A stretch of DNA of 64,000 bases from Rhodocollybia butyracea (Eukaryota > Basidiomycota > Agaricomycetes > Agaricales > Omphalotaceae): NCBI GenBank assembly GCA_015501585.1, contig JADNRY010000017.1, forward strand, positions 372,001-436,000. The letters run 5' to 3'. Shown piece by piece: positions 54,025 through 64,000 of this stretch; the first letter of the stretch is position 1; every line of letters begins with the position of its first letter. The position numbers were made by a program, and so were the translations under genes. Below the pieces are notes generated by a model, which saw nothing but the letters and a program-made list of their open reading frames with translations, was not told the origin of the DNA and did no database searches.

Positions 54025-56406
54025 TTACAACGCAGGTGTGTTGGGCATTGTGACATTACCCGGTGAAACCGAAACACCTGCAAACCGAGAAGCCAAGTCG
54101 TTTTCGCTCCGGGTGCGTGTTCCAAACTGCGAATCCTCATACGACGGTAGTCCCCTCATGCTCGTTAAAGGAGGTACGCCTCCAATAAACCCTCTCGACG
54201 CCACACGATAATCCGGCACCTCAGTGAACGCACGATGTAACATTTCGGGATTACTGTTGCTGGGCGAGATATGGATCGTACGTCCAGCTGGTGTCGCCGG
54301 CAGACTCGCTGAATGCGTATGTAGATTTGACGAAGAGGAACTTAAACTGCTAAGGTTCATATGACTATGGGAACGAGAGCCAAGCCAAGTGGGATGAGCG
54401 AGTGAGGTAAACGGCTTCATCGTGGCTTTGAATACGCCCTGCAAGTTCCGACTAGCGTTTCCAATGTGGACATATGTCTCGTTTGGACCAGCAACATGCA
54501 GAGACTGAGGATTGACATGAGCTGGGCGTTCGGGACTGGATGCACGACTAGATCGACGGCTGGGATGGGTACTAGTTGGACGACTTGGGGGCTGTGACGT
54601 AGGGTTGGAGCCTGGATTGGAATTATCCGGTGTAGCTTCTGGCGAGGAGTGAACGTTTCGGGGGTAGTCCAATTGCTCTCCTTGAGGGTGTAGCGAAAGC
54701 AAAAGCTCAGAATTAACCCAATCCAGAGGTGTGCTATCTCCAGACCCAGGCACATGGGGAAGATGTGACAGCGCATGAGCATCTAAGGGCGATGAATAGC
54801 CTGAACGAGACCTGGACCAAGGAGAAGCAATGTCAGCGCTCCCGCTAACAGGGCTGACGCCGTCTCGAACCCATGGATTTGTTACACGCATCGTTACACT
54901 TTCCGGCAGGTACATGTTCGCCACTCGGTCGCGGACGTGTGCATGATAGCTTGGGAGCTCCATATCGTCCTCGGTTTCTTTGGGTGGGACTTCTGGGCCT
55001 CCAAGCAGCAATCGTCGTGTGGCTGCGGTGTTCATACGAGCCTCATCCAAGAGACTTGAGTCAAGAAGATGCAAGGGAAGCGAGCATCGTAATTCCGAAG
55101 TATGTCCATCAGGGTTCAGAATAAGGATGCTCCAACGGATTCTATGAGTAATATGGATAGGATCAAGGACGTGAGTGGGGGAAATGTTGGGTGGGAGCTT
55201 TAAAGTAAGGTAGGTCACAATGTCATCCTCGCTCATTTCAAAGCCTTCAGTAGGGTCCCGCACTAAAGGAGAGGAAGTCAAAGGTAATGTCGACGGCCCA
55301 GCATCCAATGGCTGGTTAGAAAGGGCAAAATAACCTGCAGCAGAATTCCGCTGAAAATTTGGAGTTCCTGGTAGCGAGTGAGACCCTGGGCTCGCCCTGT
55401 GACGGTCATGGACTTCAACAGCCTTTCCGCCTACAATCTCATGCTTGACGCTGGCAACAACGCGACTATGCTCGTGATGGCCTGAACGCGAGCACAACTT
55501 TATAGTCTCGTGGATGGATGTATTGACATTCAACACACCAACTCCTTTAGCGAGTGGCGAGAATTTTACGAGAGCAGTCATAGTATCATTCACTGAAGTG
55601 AAGTGGATTAGTGAGAGAATTCGAAAAAAGATAGTAGACGACTTGCTAGCCCAGGCCTTGTGAGGGATCATTATACAGTACATTAGCTTTTCTGGCCAAG
55701 TGTTTTCTATCTCTAGCGTTTGCTGATATTCGAGAGCCTCCGAAGCGAAGGAGCGAATTATTACGACCGGAATTTGGGTTTGAAGATTATGACCGAAGCC
55801 TGGTCGGCCTACGTGTGCCCGAAGTTTGTAGGTGACAGAGGCGCCACCAAAGACAGCGGTCGAGACGGTTGATGGAAGCGAGCCTCCAAGCTGAAGTTGA
55901 AAAGGGAAAAAGTGGTGACCAGCTTTCAGAGTATGCGAATGCTTTTTTTTCGCCCTCCAGAAATGACCATTCATGATTGCACACGATAAAGGTGACAGGA
56001 GCTGAATTCAAAGAAACGCTAACTTTCCAATGAGTACAGGAAGGGAGACGACAGAGGAATTATATACGTACGACTCGGAAGGCAATCGCGCTTTACCTCG
56101 AAACTGCAAGGTGATTTCTTTGATAGCAGTCGACTCTGAGAGGTAGAGAGCAACATGACCAGAGAGAAGAGTCGGCTCAACGTCACCACCAGTACCTTTG
56201 AGACAGAGGCATTCTTTATCCAAGATGATTTCAAGTCTCGGACGCTCCTTATCCTTGCCCATGTCGGGGTCTGTCGAAAGACCAGGAGACAAAGGACCAG
56301 AGGACAAAGCGCCAGGTGAAAGGGAATCCTCGAATTCATCGTGAGGTGGAGTTATATGGTGTTCCCTCGAAGCAGGTGATGCAGATCCATTGAAGATAGA
56401 GTGCAT
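54025..56406 (-). CDS. Arrestin-related trafficking adaptor, with a frame break
   Basis: Arrestin-like adaptors bring ubiquitin ligases of the Rsp5/Nedd4 kind to membrane transporters. Exons 56072-56406, 55647-56018 and 54025-55592. The arrestin N lobe shows LEIILDKECLCLKGTGGDVE, VALYLSESTAIKEITLQFRG, then VTFIVCNHEWSFLEGEKK and HTLKAGHHFFPFQLQLGG. The C lobe continues with MTALVKFSPLAKGVGVLNV. The tail is Ser/Pro-rich with LPSYHAHVRDR and LPSYEDS, resembling PY-type ligase-binding motifs. Two oddities: at the A8 run 55943-55950 the frame shifts by one base, and without one of the eight adenines about 757 residues could be read. The second intron, 55593-55646, begins GCAAGT (a GC-AG intron of 54 nt). 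The start is the ATG at 56406. Confidence 0.82.
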
Positions 56407-56957
56407 TATTTTGCTTAGAGCTGTAGGCAAGAATGGAAGCAGTTAATACAAAAAGAGTATCAATAGGGCAATCAAATGCTGACATTCTAGGGTTCTCCAA
56501 GTACTTAGGCCTTGGGAGCATCAATTGAGGGTCCTAGAAATGGAAACCCAGCGAGGATGACTGTATCGGTGCAAGTTTTGCGGACACACGGGAGCATGCG
56601 GTCCTTTTATAATCCGGGATATTTTCGTGTGATATTATCATCCTTGGACCGGGCAGATCAGGACCGGATTGGCCGGTATCTCCATAGCCATCAAACAGGG
56701 TCTGTGCATAGGTCTGTGTCCAGACGGCCAGTGCAAAACACTTGCAAAACTCGACCATTTTTTGTTCGAAATACTTAATATATAGCTTCAAGATTTGAAA
56801 TTTGATAATTGAGTGAGAAAGTAATATCAACAACGTGCTGTTGCATTCCTGATAGATACATGGGTACTTTACACAGTCTGATACTTTCCTGGTCCCATAG
56901 ACATTCAACTGCGTGTGTGATTGAACAAGAAGTTCATGAACAAGTCCTAGGACATCA

Positions 56958-59518
56958 TCAAGCCTTGTACATCGTGTCTAAGAATGCTTCTGCCAGCTGA
57001 GTGACCATCGATGGCCCTACCGGGCTCGAGTTTCCCAGGCCTAGGACGGGGATGAGTAAGAGGACCGAAGGAAAGGGGGCTATGGGTAAGAAATGCGCCT
57101 AGCGCCGCGGTTATACGCGAAGTCAAAAGATGGAGACGCGCGACATGGAATGCCGCGGTGATCAAGAAGGGCCAGTTCATTATATAATATGAGGAGGATT
57201 GAAGGCACCGAAAAAAACGGACGAGAAACGAAAAACAACATACCATATAGAGCGACCATAGTGCCCTTTCCACTTGGGCTGACTTTGGCCTCCTTGATAG
57301 CGTCTTTGAGGTCAGCGATGAAAGTATCAACCACGGTTACAGTAAGCCTCTGTTAAACAAACCCGCATTATCCGGTAAAGAATTGCAGATGTTTCCGAGG
57401 GTGGAAGATCAACAACAACAGAGAAGAAAAACCAAAAAAAAAGACTCAATCAGCTAACTCAATCAAGCCGACAAAAATAGCGACAACTGACCGTGCAAGC
57501 AATATGCAGCGCCGGAGGTCCGCTTAGCCCATTTAGATGCCAGCCTTTTTTAGACATCATGTCTCCAACTTCTAAAATGTTTACCTTGGGATGTTTTGAC
57601 CCGAAAGCAACAACGGATGCTGGAGGAGAACCGAGGATGTAAAGTTCGGGTATGTCAGAGACGATGATGTCAGCAATATTTCGTGCGCATGTCACGATAT
57701 CGCGGCATGAGTCGAGGTAGCCTCTGTAGGATTGTCAGCAAGAGTTCCTCGAGTAAAGGAACGTGTGTTTACTTGTCCCCCATGTATTGCATCGCGGCCC
57801 ACGTTCCGGCGATCAGAGCGCCAGGGCTTGGAAAGTAGATAAAAAAAAGAGGGTGCGCGCATAGACAATAAGCATACAATAAGAACGACAGAGATGTAGA
57901 TAATCACCGTGAGCCAGACAAACTAGGGCTAGCATAGACTCCACCTGTAATAAAAAGTCAACGCACTGCAACAAAAGTGGGGTGCCTCCTTACCTGCCCA
58001 ATCTGGAAATACGTAGTACTGGAACCGTCGAAGCGCAGCATCTTTATACATTACAACCGAAGTACCCTAAAGATCCTTAAGAATGGAGGTTGCAAATATC
58101 CAGGATGCGATAAATCGTCACCTTGGGAGAGAAACCATACTAAACACAGCACGATGAGCACAAGCACATGCTTGAAGCGATGGTCATACCTTGTGGGTAT
58201 CACAGCTGATACTGGTAACGCCTTTCACCCTAAAATCGAAGGGATAGAGTTTGTACTTTCCATTTGCGCCTTCCGCCAAGCCAGCTTTTTCGAGGTAAGG
58301 TACAATAAAGCTACCAAGACAACAGTCTACATGTAAGCCGATATTATGTGCGGCAGCGAGAGCCCCTAAAGCGACGATATCGTCCTGGTTTCCGTCCGGG
58401 AAATTTATAGTAGACCCAACAAGCTGTGAGAAAGGTTTAGACTAAAAATCACTATGAGATTGAATTACTCTTACCATAATGGTATTGGAATTGCTGATAA
58501 AAAGCATGCTTAGAAAGTACCATAAACTAAAGCTAACAGGACTCACATTGCTCGCCTCATTCGCTTTATGTCGGCCTTGCGTGTCACTGGGTCTACTGGA
58601 ATAGTGTGAACTTTGATTTTGAGGTAAGCAGCACCTTTATCGAAAGCAGCGTGCGCAGATGAAGGTATGATCCTACAGGAACAAAGTCAGGGCCGCTCAT
58701 GTGAGGACTCGGGTCAGATAAGCTTACATTTCAGGCTCGCTAATACCCTTGGTCTCCTTGGCCCAGTCGCGGTAGGTCTTCACGGCCATGATAATTGATT
58801 CGGTGCCTCCAGAAGTCATCGTACCAGCACCATTCGGGTTGTTGTATAGACGTAAACACATAGCTACAATCTCAGCTTCCATCTTGCGTACTGCAGGGAA
58901 AACTGAAGGATGAAGAGGATTCGAGAAGGAGTAGTGCTGGTAGGCGGTGACAATAACCTTCTCCAACTCATCTCCGCCATCTGGAAAGAGTTGAAGCTAA
59001 ACATGTGAATATGATATAGAGTACTACGCACGGTAAACAGCACCAGATATCTTTCCGTGTTTCCAATCCAGTCCGTCTTGCTTGTCCATGTTTTCCATTT
59101 CAGCCAAGATCCATTCCAGAGACTGGCCTTCGGCTGGAAGAGAAAGGTGTCTCACAACATCGGCGCCTTGTGGAACGAGTGATTTCTCTATATCAAGTCT
59201 GGCCTTGTCCATTTCTGCCTTGACCTTGGCCTTTGCCGAAGGGAGCCGCAGTAAGAGAAAGATAACTCGCTGATAGACGTAAGAAAGAATTCGAAGCCTG
59301 AAATAATAGATGGGACGTACCTGAGCTATCCATGCGTATATTTCTTTGGTGGTAGTCACAATTCCTCGGGCGCGTAGATGGCGCTGAGCTTTGAGACTGT
59401 GAGTGACCAAAAAGTAGATGAAGAACAACGACTTGAAGTTCTCAAACAACGAGCGCTGAGCGAAGGCTGCCTTGCTGAGAGCGACAGTATCGACAACTTT
59501 TCTGACAGCGGTCGACAT
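56958..59518 (-). CDS. dpl1: Sphingosine-1-phosphate lyase
   Basis: A PLP-dependent ER membrane enzyme that cleaves phosphorylated sphingoid bases to ethanolamine phosphate and a fatty aldehyde, the exit step of sphingolipid breakdown. The N-terminus has a membrane segment ([15 protein letters not shown]). Conserved stretches are [69 protein letters not shown], then SCDTHK with the PLP lysine, [32 protein letters not shown] and a C-terminus AFLDTMYKA. The gene has many short introns. The YGFSPK segment is an 18-nt exon (58122-58139) placed directly after the active-site lysine. It is divergent from the prefoldin gene, 168 bp away. Confidence 0.92.
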
Positions 59519-59650
59519 TATCGTTTCACTTGAAGGTGCAATGGAGGATCAGCAGGATAAACAACTGAGGCAATATTTCGGATATCAAAAGCGGGGCGGG
59601 TGACACGTGAAAAACAGACTCCGGTGGCTGTGTCAACCTCCCAATTCAAA

Positions 59651-59666
59651 CCCTAACCCTAACCCT
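59651..59666. promoter_or_regulatory. Telomere-like repeat in a divergent promoter
   Basis: CCCTAACCCTAACCCT, two and a half units of the TTAGGG telomere repeat, between the start codons of dpl1 (59518) and prefoldin (59687). Such teloboxes are bound by Tbf1/TRF-like proteins in other fungi and plants; binding here is inference. Confidence 0.6.
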
Positions 59667-59686
59667 GACCTGCTTTCGCTTTCGAG

Positions 59687-60290
59687 ATGCGGATGGTACG
59701 CGTTTCTGTCTTATTCATGTAAAAGTCCTCTGAAAATCTCCAGATAGAACAAGAACAAGAAAATGACGACTCTACAGAAGTAACATGGGGTTCGTAGGCC
59801 ACAACCATAGCGAATTGCAGGAAATCCGAGTTGATGATTAATGATAGAGGACCAGCAACAGATCAACTTGTTCTCCAAGCTCAATACTCGGATGAAGGCG
59901 TTTGAAGCCAAAATTGATGAAGCAAAGGTAAATACGCGTCCTAGATTTCCACACCAATTCTTCATCGTCCGATTACAGCAAGAGAAGGAAGCCTTGGACG
60001 ATTTGTCCACTGAACTAGAGTTGACGGATGAGGACGAGACTGTCCTGTGAGTTCAAGTGTTTATTTCCTGTCAATTCTACTCAATGTATTCTTGCAGATA
60101 CAAGGTCGGCGAAACTTTCCTTCATATGCCTCTTCCTCGCGCTACGAAAAGATTAGAGAAAGATCAAACTGATCTCGACGCAAAGCTCGCCCAACTGACC
60201 GATTCTTCAACGCAGTGTGAAACTGAGATGAAGAAGCTAAAGGTTGCGTTATATGCCAAGTTTGGTACTGCTATAAATTTAGACGAATGA
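59687..60290 (+). CDS. gim3: Prefoldin subunit 4
   Basis: A beta-type subunit of the hexameric prefoldin co-chaperone, which hands nascent actin and tubulin to the TRiC/CCT chaperonin. Exons 59687-59695, 59744-59789, 59848-59927, 59979-60046 and 60098-60290 give 131 residues, the family length. It has the usual helix-hairpin-helix: EVTWEDQQQINLFSKLN, a coiled coil, DEDETVLYKVGETFLHMP for the hairpin, and a second coiled coil (KRLEKDQTDLDAKLAQL), ending FGTAINLDE. The first coding exon is 9 nt (MRM). The second helix runs nearly to the C-terminus, as in other members. Confidence 0.9.
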
Positions 60291-60452
60291 ACTTTTTCCG
60301 TTTACTCTCAGTAACAAAAAAATAATATTGGAATGATAAAATAACTACAACCTTCTAGAAAATAATCAGTTACCTCTAGAGCAAAACATCTAGATATCTA
60401 GTCTAAACGCAACCATTTGTGACTACAGTATTTCACAGTGCTTAAATCGAAT

Positions 60453-62048
60453 CTACTTTTCGTCGGCGTTCTTCATGATCCAGGGTTCAGCAGAGACAAA
60501 TTGCTCGATAGGAACCCCAAGTTCGAACAACTTTGCGACGACGGCGGAGAAGCTTCAAGGAGTATAATTAATTATGATCACAGTGAAAAAAGAAGATTGA
60601 CACTTACTCTTTGAAGAAGAGGTCGTTGTCATCAGCATAAGCCTTGGCGTACTTTTTGAACGATTTATCCTGAACAAGAACATAGTCCGTGCTGGAGGGA
60701 ACAGGTCGGTAAGCGGTAAAAATAAAACGAAGAAGACATCCAGACTCACGGAAGCATCATCAAAGTTTTAGTGGTCTTGTCCTCGAGTTGCTTAGGTCCA
60801 TTCCATTTCTTCCATACCCACTTCTCATCGAACAAAAGTTTGAAAAAGTCGTTCGTAAGGGTAGTAGGAGAGAACGTCCAGGGACCTTCGAAGCCAGAGC
60901 TAAAACTCCCAATCAGCGATACTGTTTGAAGCGCTTTTCCCCCTGAAAGCATACCGATCGGTGTGGCAGCGACCTACAGCGTGTCCACCAGAGAGAGCAA
61001 CTATTTCTTGATCATTGAATCTTTTCAGATTAGATATAAGCACGGGTCTCAACCTGAGAAAATAGATGCATTTACCCCATACGTCCGAAGATCTACGCAC
61101 CTAAAGATCAGCATTCCGAACGGAGAATGTGGAACAAAATACCTTTCGCAGATGGTCAGATCCCTGCGTAGCATCTGGAAGTCGTCCATCTGGGGTGGCT
61201 TGAGTAGCAATACCGTCAATACGTCCAGGCCGCCATGGGACTTTTGGTCCAGCCATTTCCTATGAAAATTATTACGATTACTGGGTTTAAAATAACCACA
61301 AAAAAAGCCTACTTGAACAGCGGCAACACCTCCGAGTGTCCACAAATCACCGTAGCTTATCCAAGGAAATTCCTGCTTAACTTTTTCCATCAGATCCCGA
61401 GCGACGTTCAAGCCGGCGTTGGCACCGTGCTCGGACTCGGGAGAGAAACGCATCGTGGCATAGTTGCTGTACATCCAGATAAGTAGTGATTGATAGATTC
61501 ATCAAATACTACTAACCTCCCGCCAGTCTTGGTGTCCTTATCGTAAGTACCAGATGAATGCCACGCAAGCCGCAAGATAACCGGTGCATAAGAACCATCT
61601 GAACGTCATTAGATTCAGAAACGGAGCCGGAAAATGTGAGAGCGCGAAAAACGTCATACCGTCGTAATTTTCAGCTTGGTCGATTATATCCGCAATTCGG
61701 TTGTACACCTATATGACGTTGGCCAGAGCTCAGAAGCCATCCACATCCACATACCTTTTGGTAGTCATCCTTGGTCGGCACAAAATTGGCCTTGACCTTT
61801 GCAGCCTGAACTCCCGATTTGATTGCAGTGTTGCCGGAGTCACTGAAGGCGTAAAAGGCGACACCAGCAGCAACGACAGCGCCGATACCAACATACAATG
61901 GGGTATTACTCTTGGGCGCAGGGGCCTCTGGGGGCGGGGTAGAAAATCTACGAGCAGAGATTCTGAGTTGATTTCTGAGTTGAGCTCTAGGAAGAGAGCC
62001 AGTGGCTACATTCCTACGGATGGTTCCGCGAAGGAGGGAGAATGACAT
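60453..62048 (-). CDS. ccp1: Mitochondrial cytochrome c peroxidase
   Basis: A haem peroxidase of the intermembrane space that reduces hydrogen peroxide with electrons from cytochrome c. The gene has several short introns. The N-terminus is a bipartite mitochondrial presequence: Arg-rich ([17 protein letters not shown]...ARRFS), then a hydrophobic stretch ([19 protein letters not shown]). The distal haem side is [12 protein letters not shown] with catalytic Arg, Trp and His. Next come [41 protein letters not shown], and the proximal ligand [12 protein letters not shown]. The C-terminal part has [18 protein letters not shown] and [14 protein letters not shown], ending ADEK. All active-site residues are present; the gene looks functional. 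Confidence 0.93.
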
Positions 62049-62573
62049 GGTGGTGGTCCGGGTTCAACGTTGTACAGTACGACTTTTTCTCCGTAAGTAC
62101 TTTCCGTAGTTCTTAGAAAGCAGCGTGACCGGTTTGACGCCCCGATCACTCGTCGCTTATTAATTTTGACCGGCCAATCGAAGAGTTTCTGTTATCAGTG
62201 GCCATTCTGCTGAGTTTGACGCGTCAAGCATCGTCGCGTCGCGTCGAGACGCGCTTGTGCTTCTTTGGGTACGAGCTAATTCAAACACGCACTAAAAATG
62301 TTGCATTCAGAGTGTATGTATTCTTTGAATGCTTAAAGTCTCACAGTCAGGTCTTCTGACCACGTTAAGCATTTTGGAAATGATGCCAACATGAATGGAT
62401 TATTATTAGGTGTGATACAGCAAGTAATACAAGCTGCTTACTCTGATGAGTGTCGCTGCTTCGACGCAGTTATTACATAATGAATGAATGCAATGAACCA
62501 CCAGGCGGACGAGCCCCGGTTCAAAAAATACAGATGCAAGTGTGCAGTCATAATCTATGTCTCGAAGCCCTCC
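62049..62573. other. Intergenic region without a gene
   Basis: The ccp1 promoter side and the 3' flank of the next minus-strand gene. A short GC-rich repeat of the type CGTCGCGTCG occurs near 62230-62250. Nothing else is seen. Confidence 0.45.
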
Positions 62574-63815
62574 TCACGACTCATCAGCTTCGCTCTGCCC
62601 ATCACTCTGCTGACGTTTCCTCTTCAGTGCAGTAGAATCAACACGAACACGATGTGATTGAACAGGCGTCTCAGAAGCAGAGACGGTAGGGAATTCAAGA
62701 GCGTTCCTGTGCCGTTCAGCAGTAGGAGTCATTAAGCAGTCATCCTCCTCATCCGTTCCACCTTTGATCTTGACAAGTGGAGAGACAGGCGCGCGCACAA
62801 ACGCCTGGACACGCAAGCCATGCTCTCGTTTCAGCTGAGGGCTGAATCGGATAGTCCCACCACCAAGCAGATCACTCTCGACAATCTCGTCTTCTTCGCT
62901 AATCATAGTACAGCTCTCAGCGGCGTCAACAAGTTGTGGCAGAGGACGAGCTCCTCGTACACGTTCTCGCCCACGCATTACCTCCCCTGCAACTGTGGGA
63001 GAGACACCAAAGGTGATATCGGATCGAGAATACGTGCGTGAAAGAGATTGTCGTTTAGAATCGAGCTGTCGTTCCATGGGTACACCATCAGTGTAAGTAG
63101 GAGTAGGCGTTTCCGCAGAATCTGCGGGCTGGTACTTGGTTGGCAGTGGAGGGTTGGAAAACGAGGTTTTGTCAGAAGAACGGGAGCGACGACGCTGCTT
63201 CGCAGGAGGACGAGAATCCTCGTCGCGATTGGAAGCAGCTGGTTTCTGGAAGTCAAAAGCAGCTTTGACAGGAGAAATCACAGCGCGTATAGTCTTCTCG
63301 TCGTAACTGGGAGACAAGTCCACATTATTGAGAACTGCAAGGGCTTCGAATCCTCGATTACTTGGAAGTGGGGTATCTAGAGGGGAGAGGTATGACGAGG
63401 TTGGAGCAGAAGCGAGCGTGGGTGATGCAGGGGAAAACAGGGTCTGGGCACGAGCACGGCGAGAAAGTTTCTCGGTCAACTTGGGTAGTATATTGGAACT
63501 AGAGCTTGGGCGAGATATTGCGCGTGTTCGCAAGGCTGAGCCCGTCCACTCTAGGCCATCGAGGTCGCAAAATTCGACCTTGACCGAGCTGAACGATTGC
63601 AACAAGGTGGAACGTTGTTCCTACAAATGAAGTTAGTGGCCGAATTCGGATAGCACCGACGGCGAGTTGCTCACCTCGGTCAGTTTTAGTGCCTCTGCAT
63701 CCTCCTGTTTTTGTTCCTTTTCTATCTGCAGCAGCTTAGCTTTACGCTGAGCGGCACGCGAGCTACTCGCATTGGCAATATCTTGGGAAGATATTGAGCT
63801 AGTCATCATCATCAT
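62574..63815 (-). CDS. Hypothetical low-complexity protein
   Basis: Two exons, 63675-63815 and 62574-63620, encode 395 residues starting with four methionines from an ATG repeat. A charged helix (SRAAQRKAKLLQIEKEQKQED) is followed by Ser/Pro/Arg-rich, probably disordered sequence with basic clusters (PPAKQRRRSRSS, ALKRKRQQSDGQ) that could be nuclear localisation signals and several SP/TP sites (FSPASPTL, YLSPLDTPLP). I recognise no domain. The frame is long, and the splice junction (GTGAGC...TTGTAG) is clean, so the gene is probably real. A nuclear role is only a guess. Confidence 0.65.
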
Positions 63816-64000
63816 TATGGAGTTTTTAGAAATGTAAGCGGAAGAGACTGATTAGTAGGATGAGTTTGTGGTAGTCTGTTCAGTGTTCTAGTAGCCTTTA
63901 TGTACGACGATAGCGATGTGGATAGAAAGGATAGAAATGTGGGAACAATGGGGAAGGATGAAAGCAACCGTGGAAACGGTGATTGATTTTTTGTATTGCA
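63816..64000. other. Right edge, promoter region
   Basis: Upstream sequence of the preceding minus-strand gene. No coding frame was seen. Confidence 0.4.

Noticed and set aside
59651..59666. A telomere or chromosome end
   Set aside because: Only two and a half repeat units lie between two complete housekeeping genes; it is an interstitial motif.
1..64000. CRISPR array, bacterial operon or plasmid origin
   Set aside because: The gene structure is clearly fungal, and no regularly spaced direct repeats were seen.
1..64000. Secondary-metabolite cluster
   Set aside because: No polyketide synthase, peptide synthetase, terpene cyclase, P450 or transporter is present; the hydrolase, bZIP and kinase-like genes are far apart.

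Overview
The window is nuclear DNA of a filamentous basidiomycete, most likely an Agaricomycete. Genes are packed on both strands and split by many short introns of about 40-60 nt with GT-AG (occasionally GC-AG) ends. Several proteins belong to families I know only from mushroom-forming fungi: leucine-rich F-box proteins with an N-terminal coiled coil, a DUF6593-like protein, a multi-pass membrane family and a KGYPLW family. Exon limits were worked out by hand by matching splice phase and family motifs; none is backed by transcripts.

Left part (1-20.7 kb): a stretch without a recognisable gene, a bZIP regulator, two tandem secreted LysM proteins, the INO80 subunit gene ies6, then two tandem F-box paralogs. 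The first paralog is cut by a nearly intact Ty1/Copia retrotransposon with 328-bp LTRs and a 5-bp target duplication. Housekeeping genes follow: RNase P subunit Rpr2, proteasome subunit alpha-3 and gluconokinase.

Middle (20.7-42 kb): a duplicated and partly decayed block. Its unit is an F-box gene divergent from a gene that joins an orphan KGYPLW-type region to a C-terminal double-stranded-RNA-binding domain. One copy looks intact. The other has a frameshifted F-box gene, and a decayed unknown reading frame lies between its two halves. Then come a DUF6593-like gene, histone chaperone chz1, and a gene-poor stretch of about 5 kb holding a 1,050-bp non-autonomous DNA transposon with terminal inverted repeats and a 7-bp target duplication, followed by a frameshifted kinase-like gene.

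Right part (42-64 kb): mostly conserved genes. These are the deadenylase ccr4, an alpha/beta hydrolase ending in the peroxisomal signal SKL, a large membrane protein, muskelin, an arrestin-type adaptor with a frame break at an A8 run, sphingosine-1-phosphate lyase dpl1 divergent from prefoldin subunit 4 across a promoter with a telomere-like repeat, cytochrome c peroxidase, and an unknown low-complexity protein.

There is no operon-like or secondary-metabolite cluster. The least ordinary parts are the F-box/dsRBD duplicated block, the two transposable elements and several extreme exon structures.
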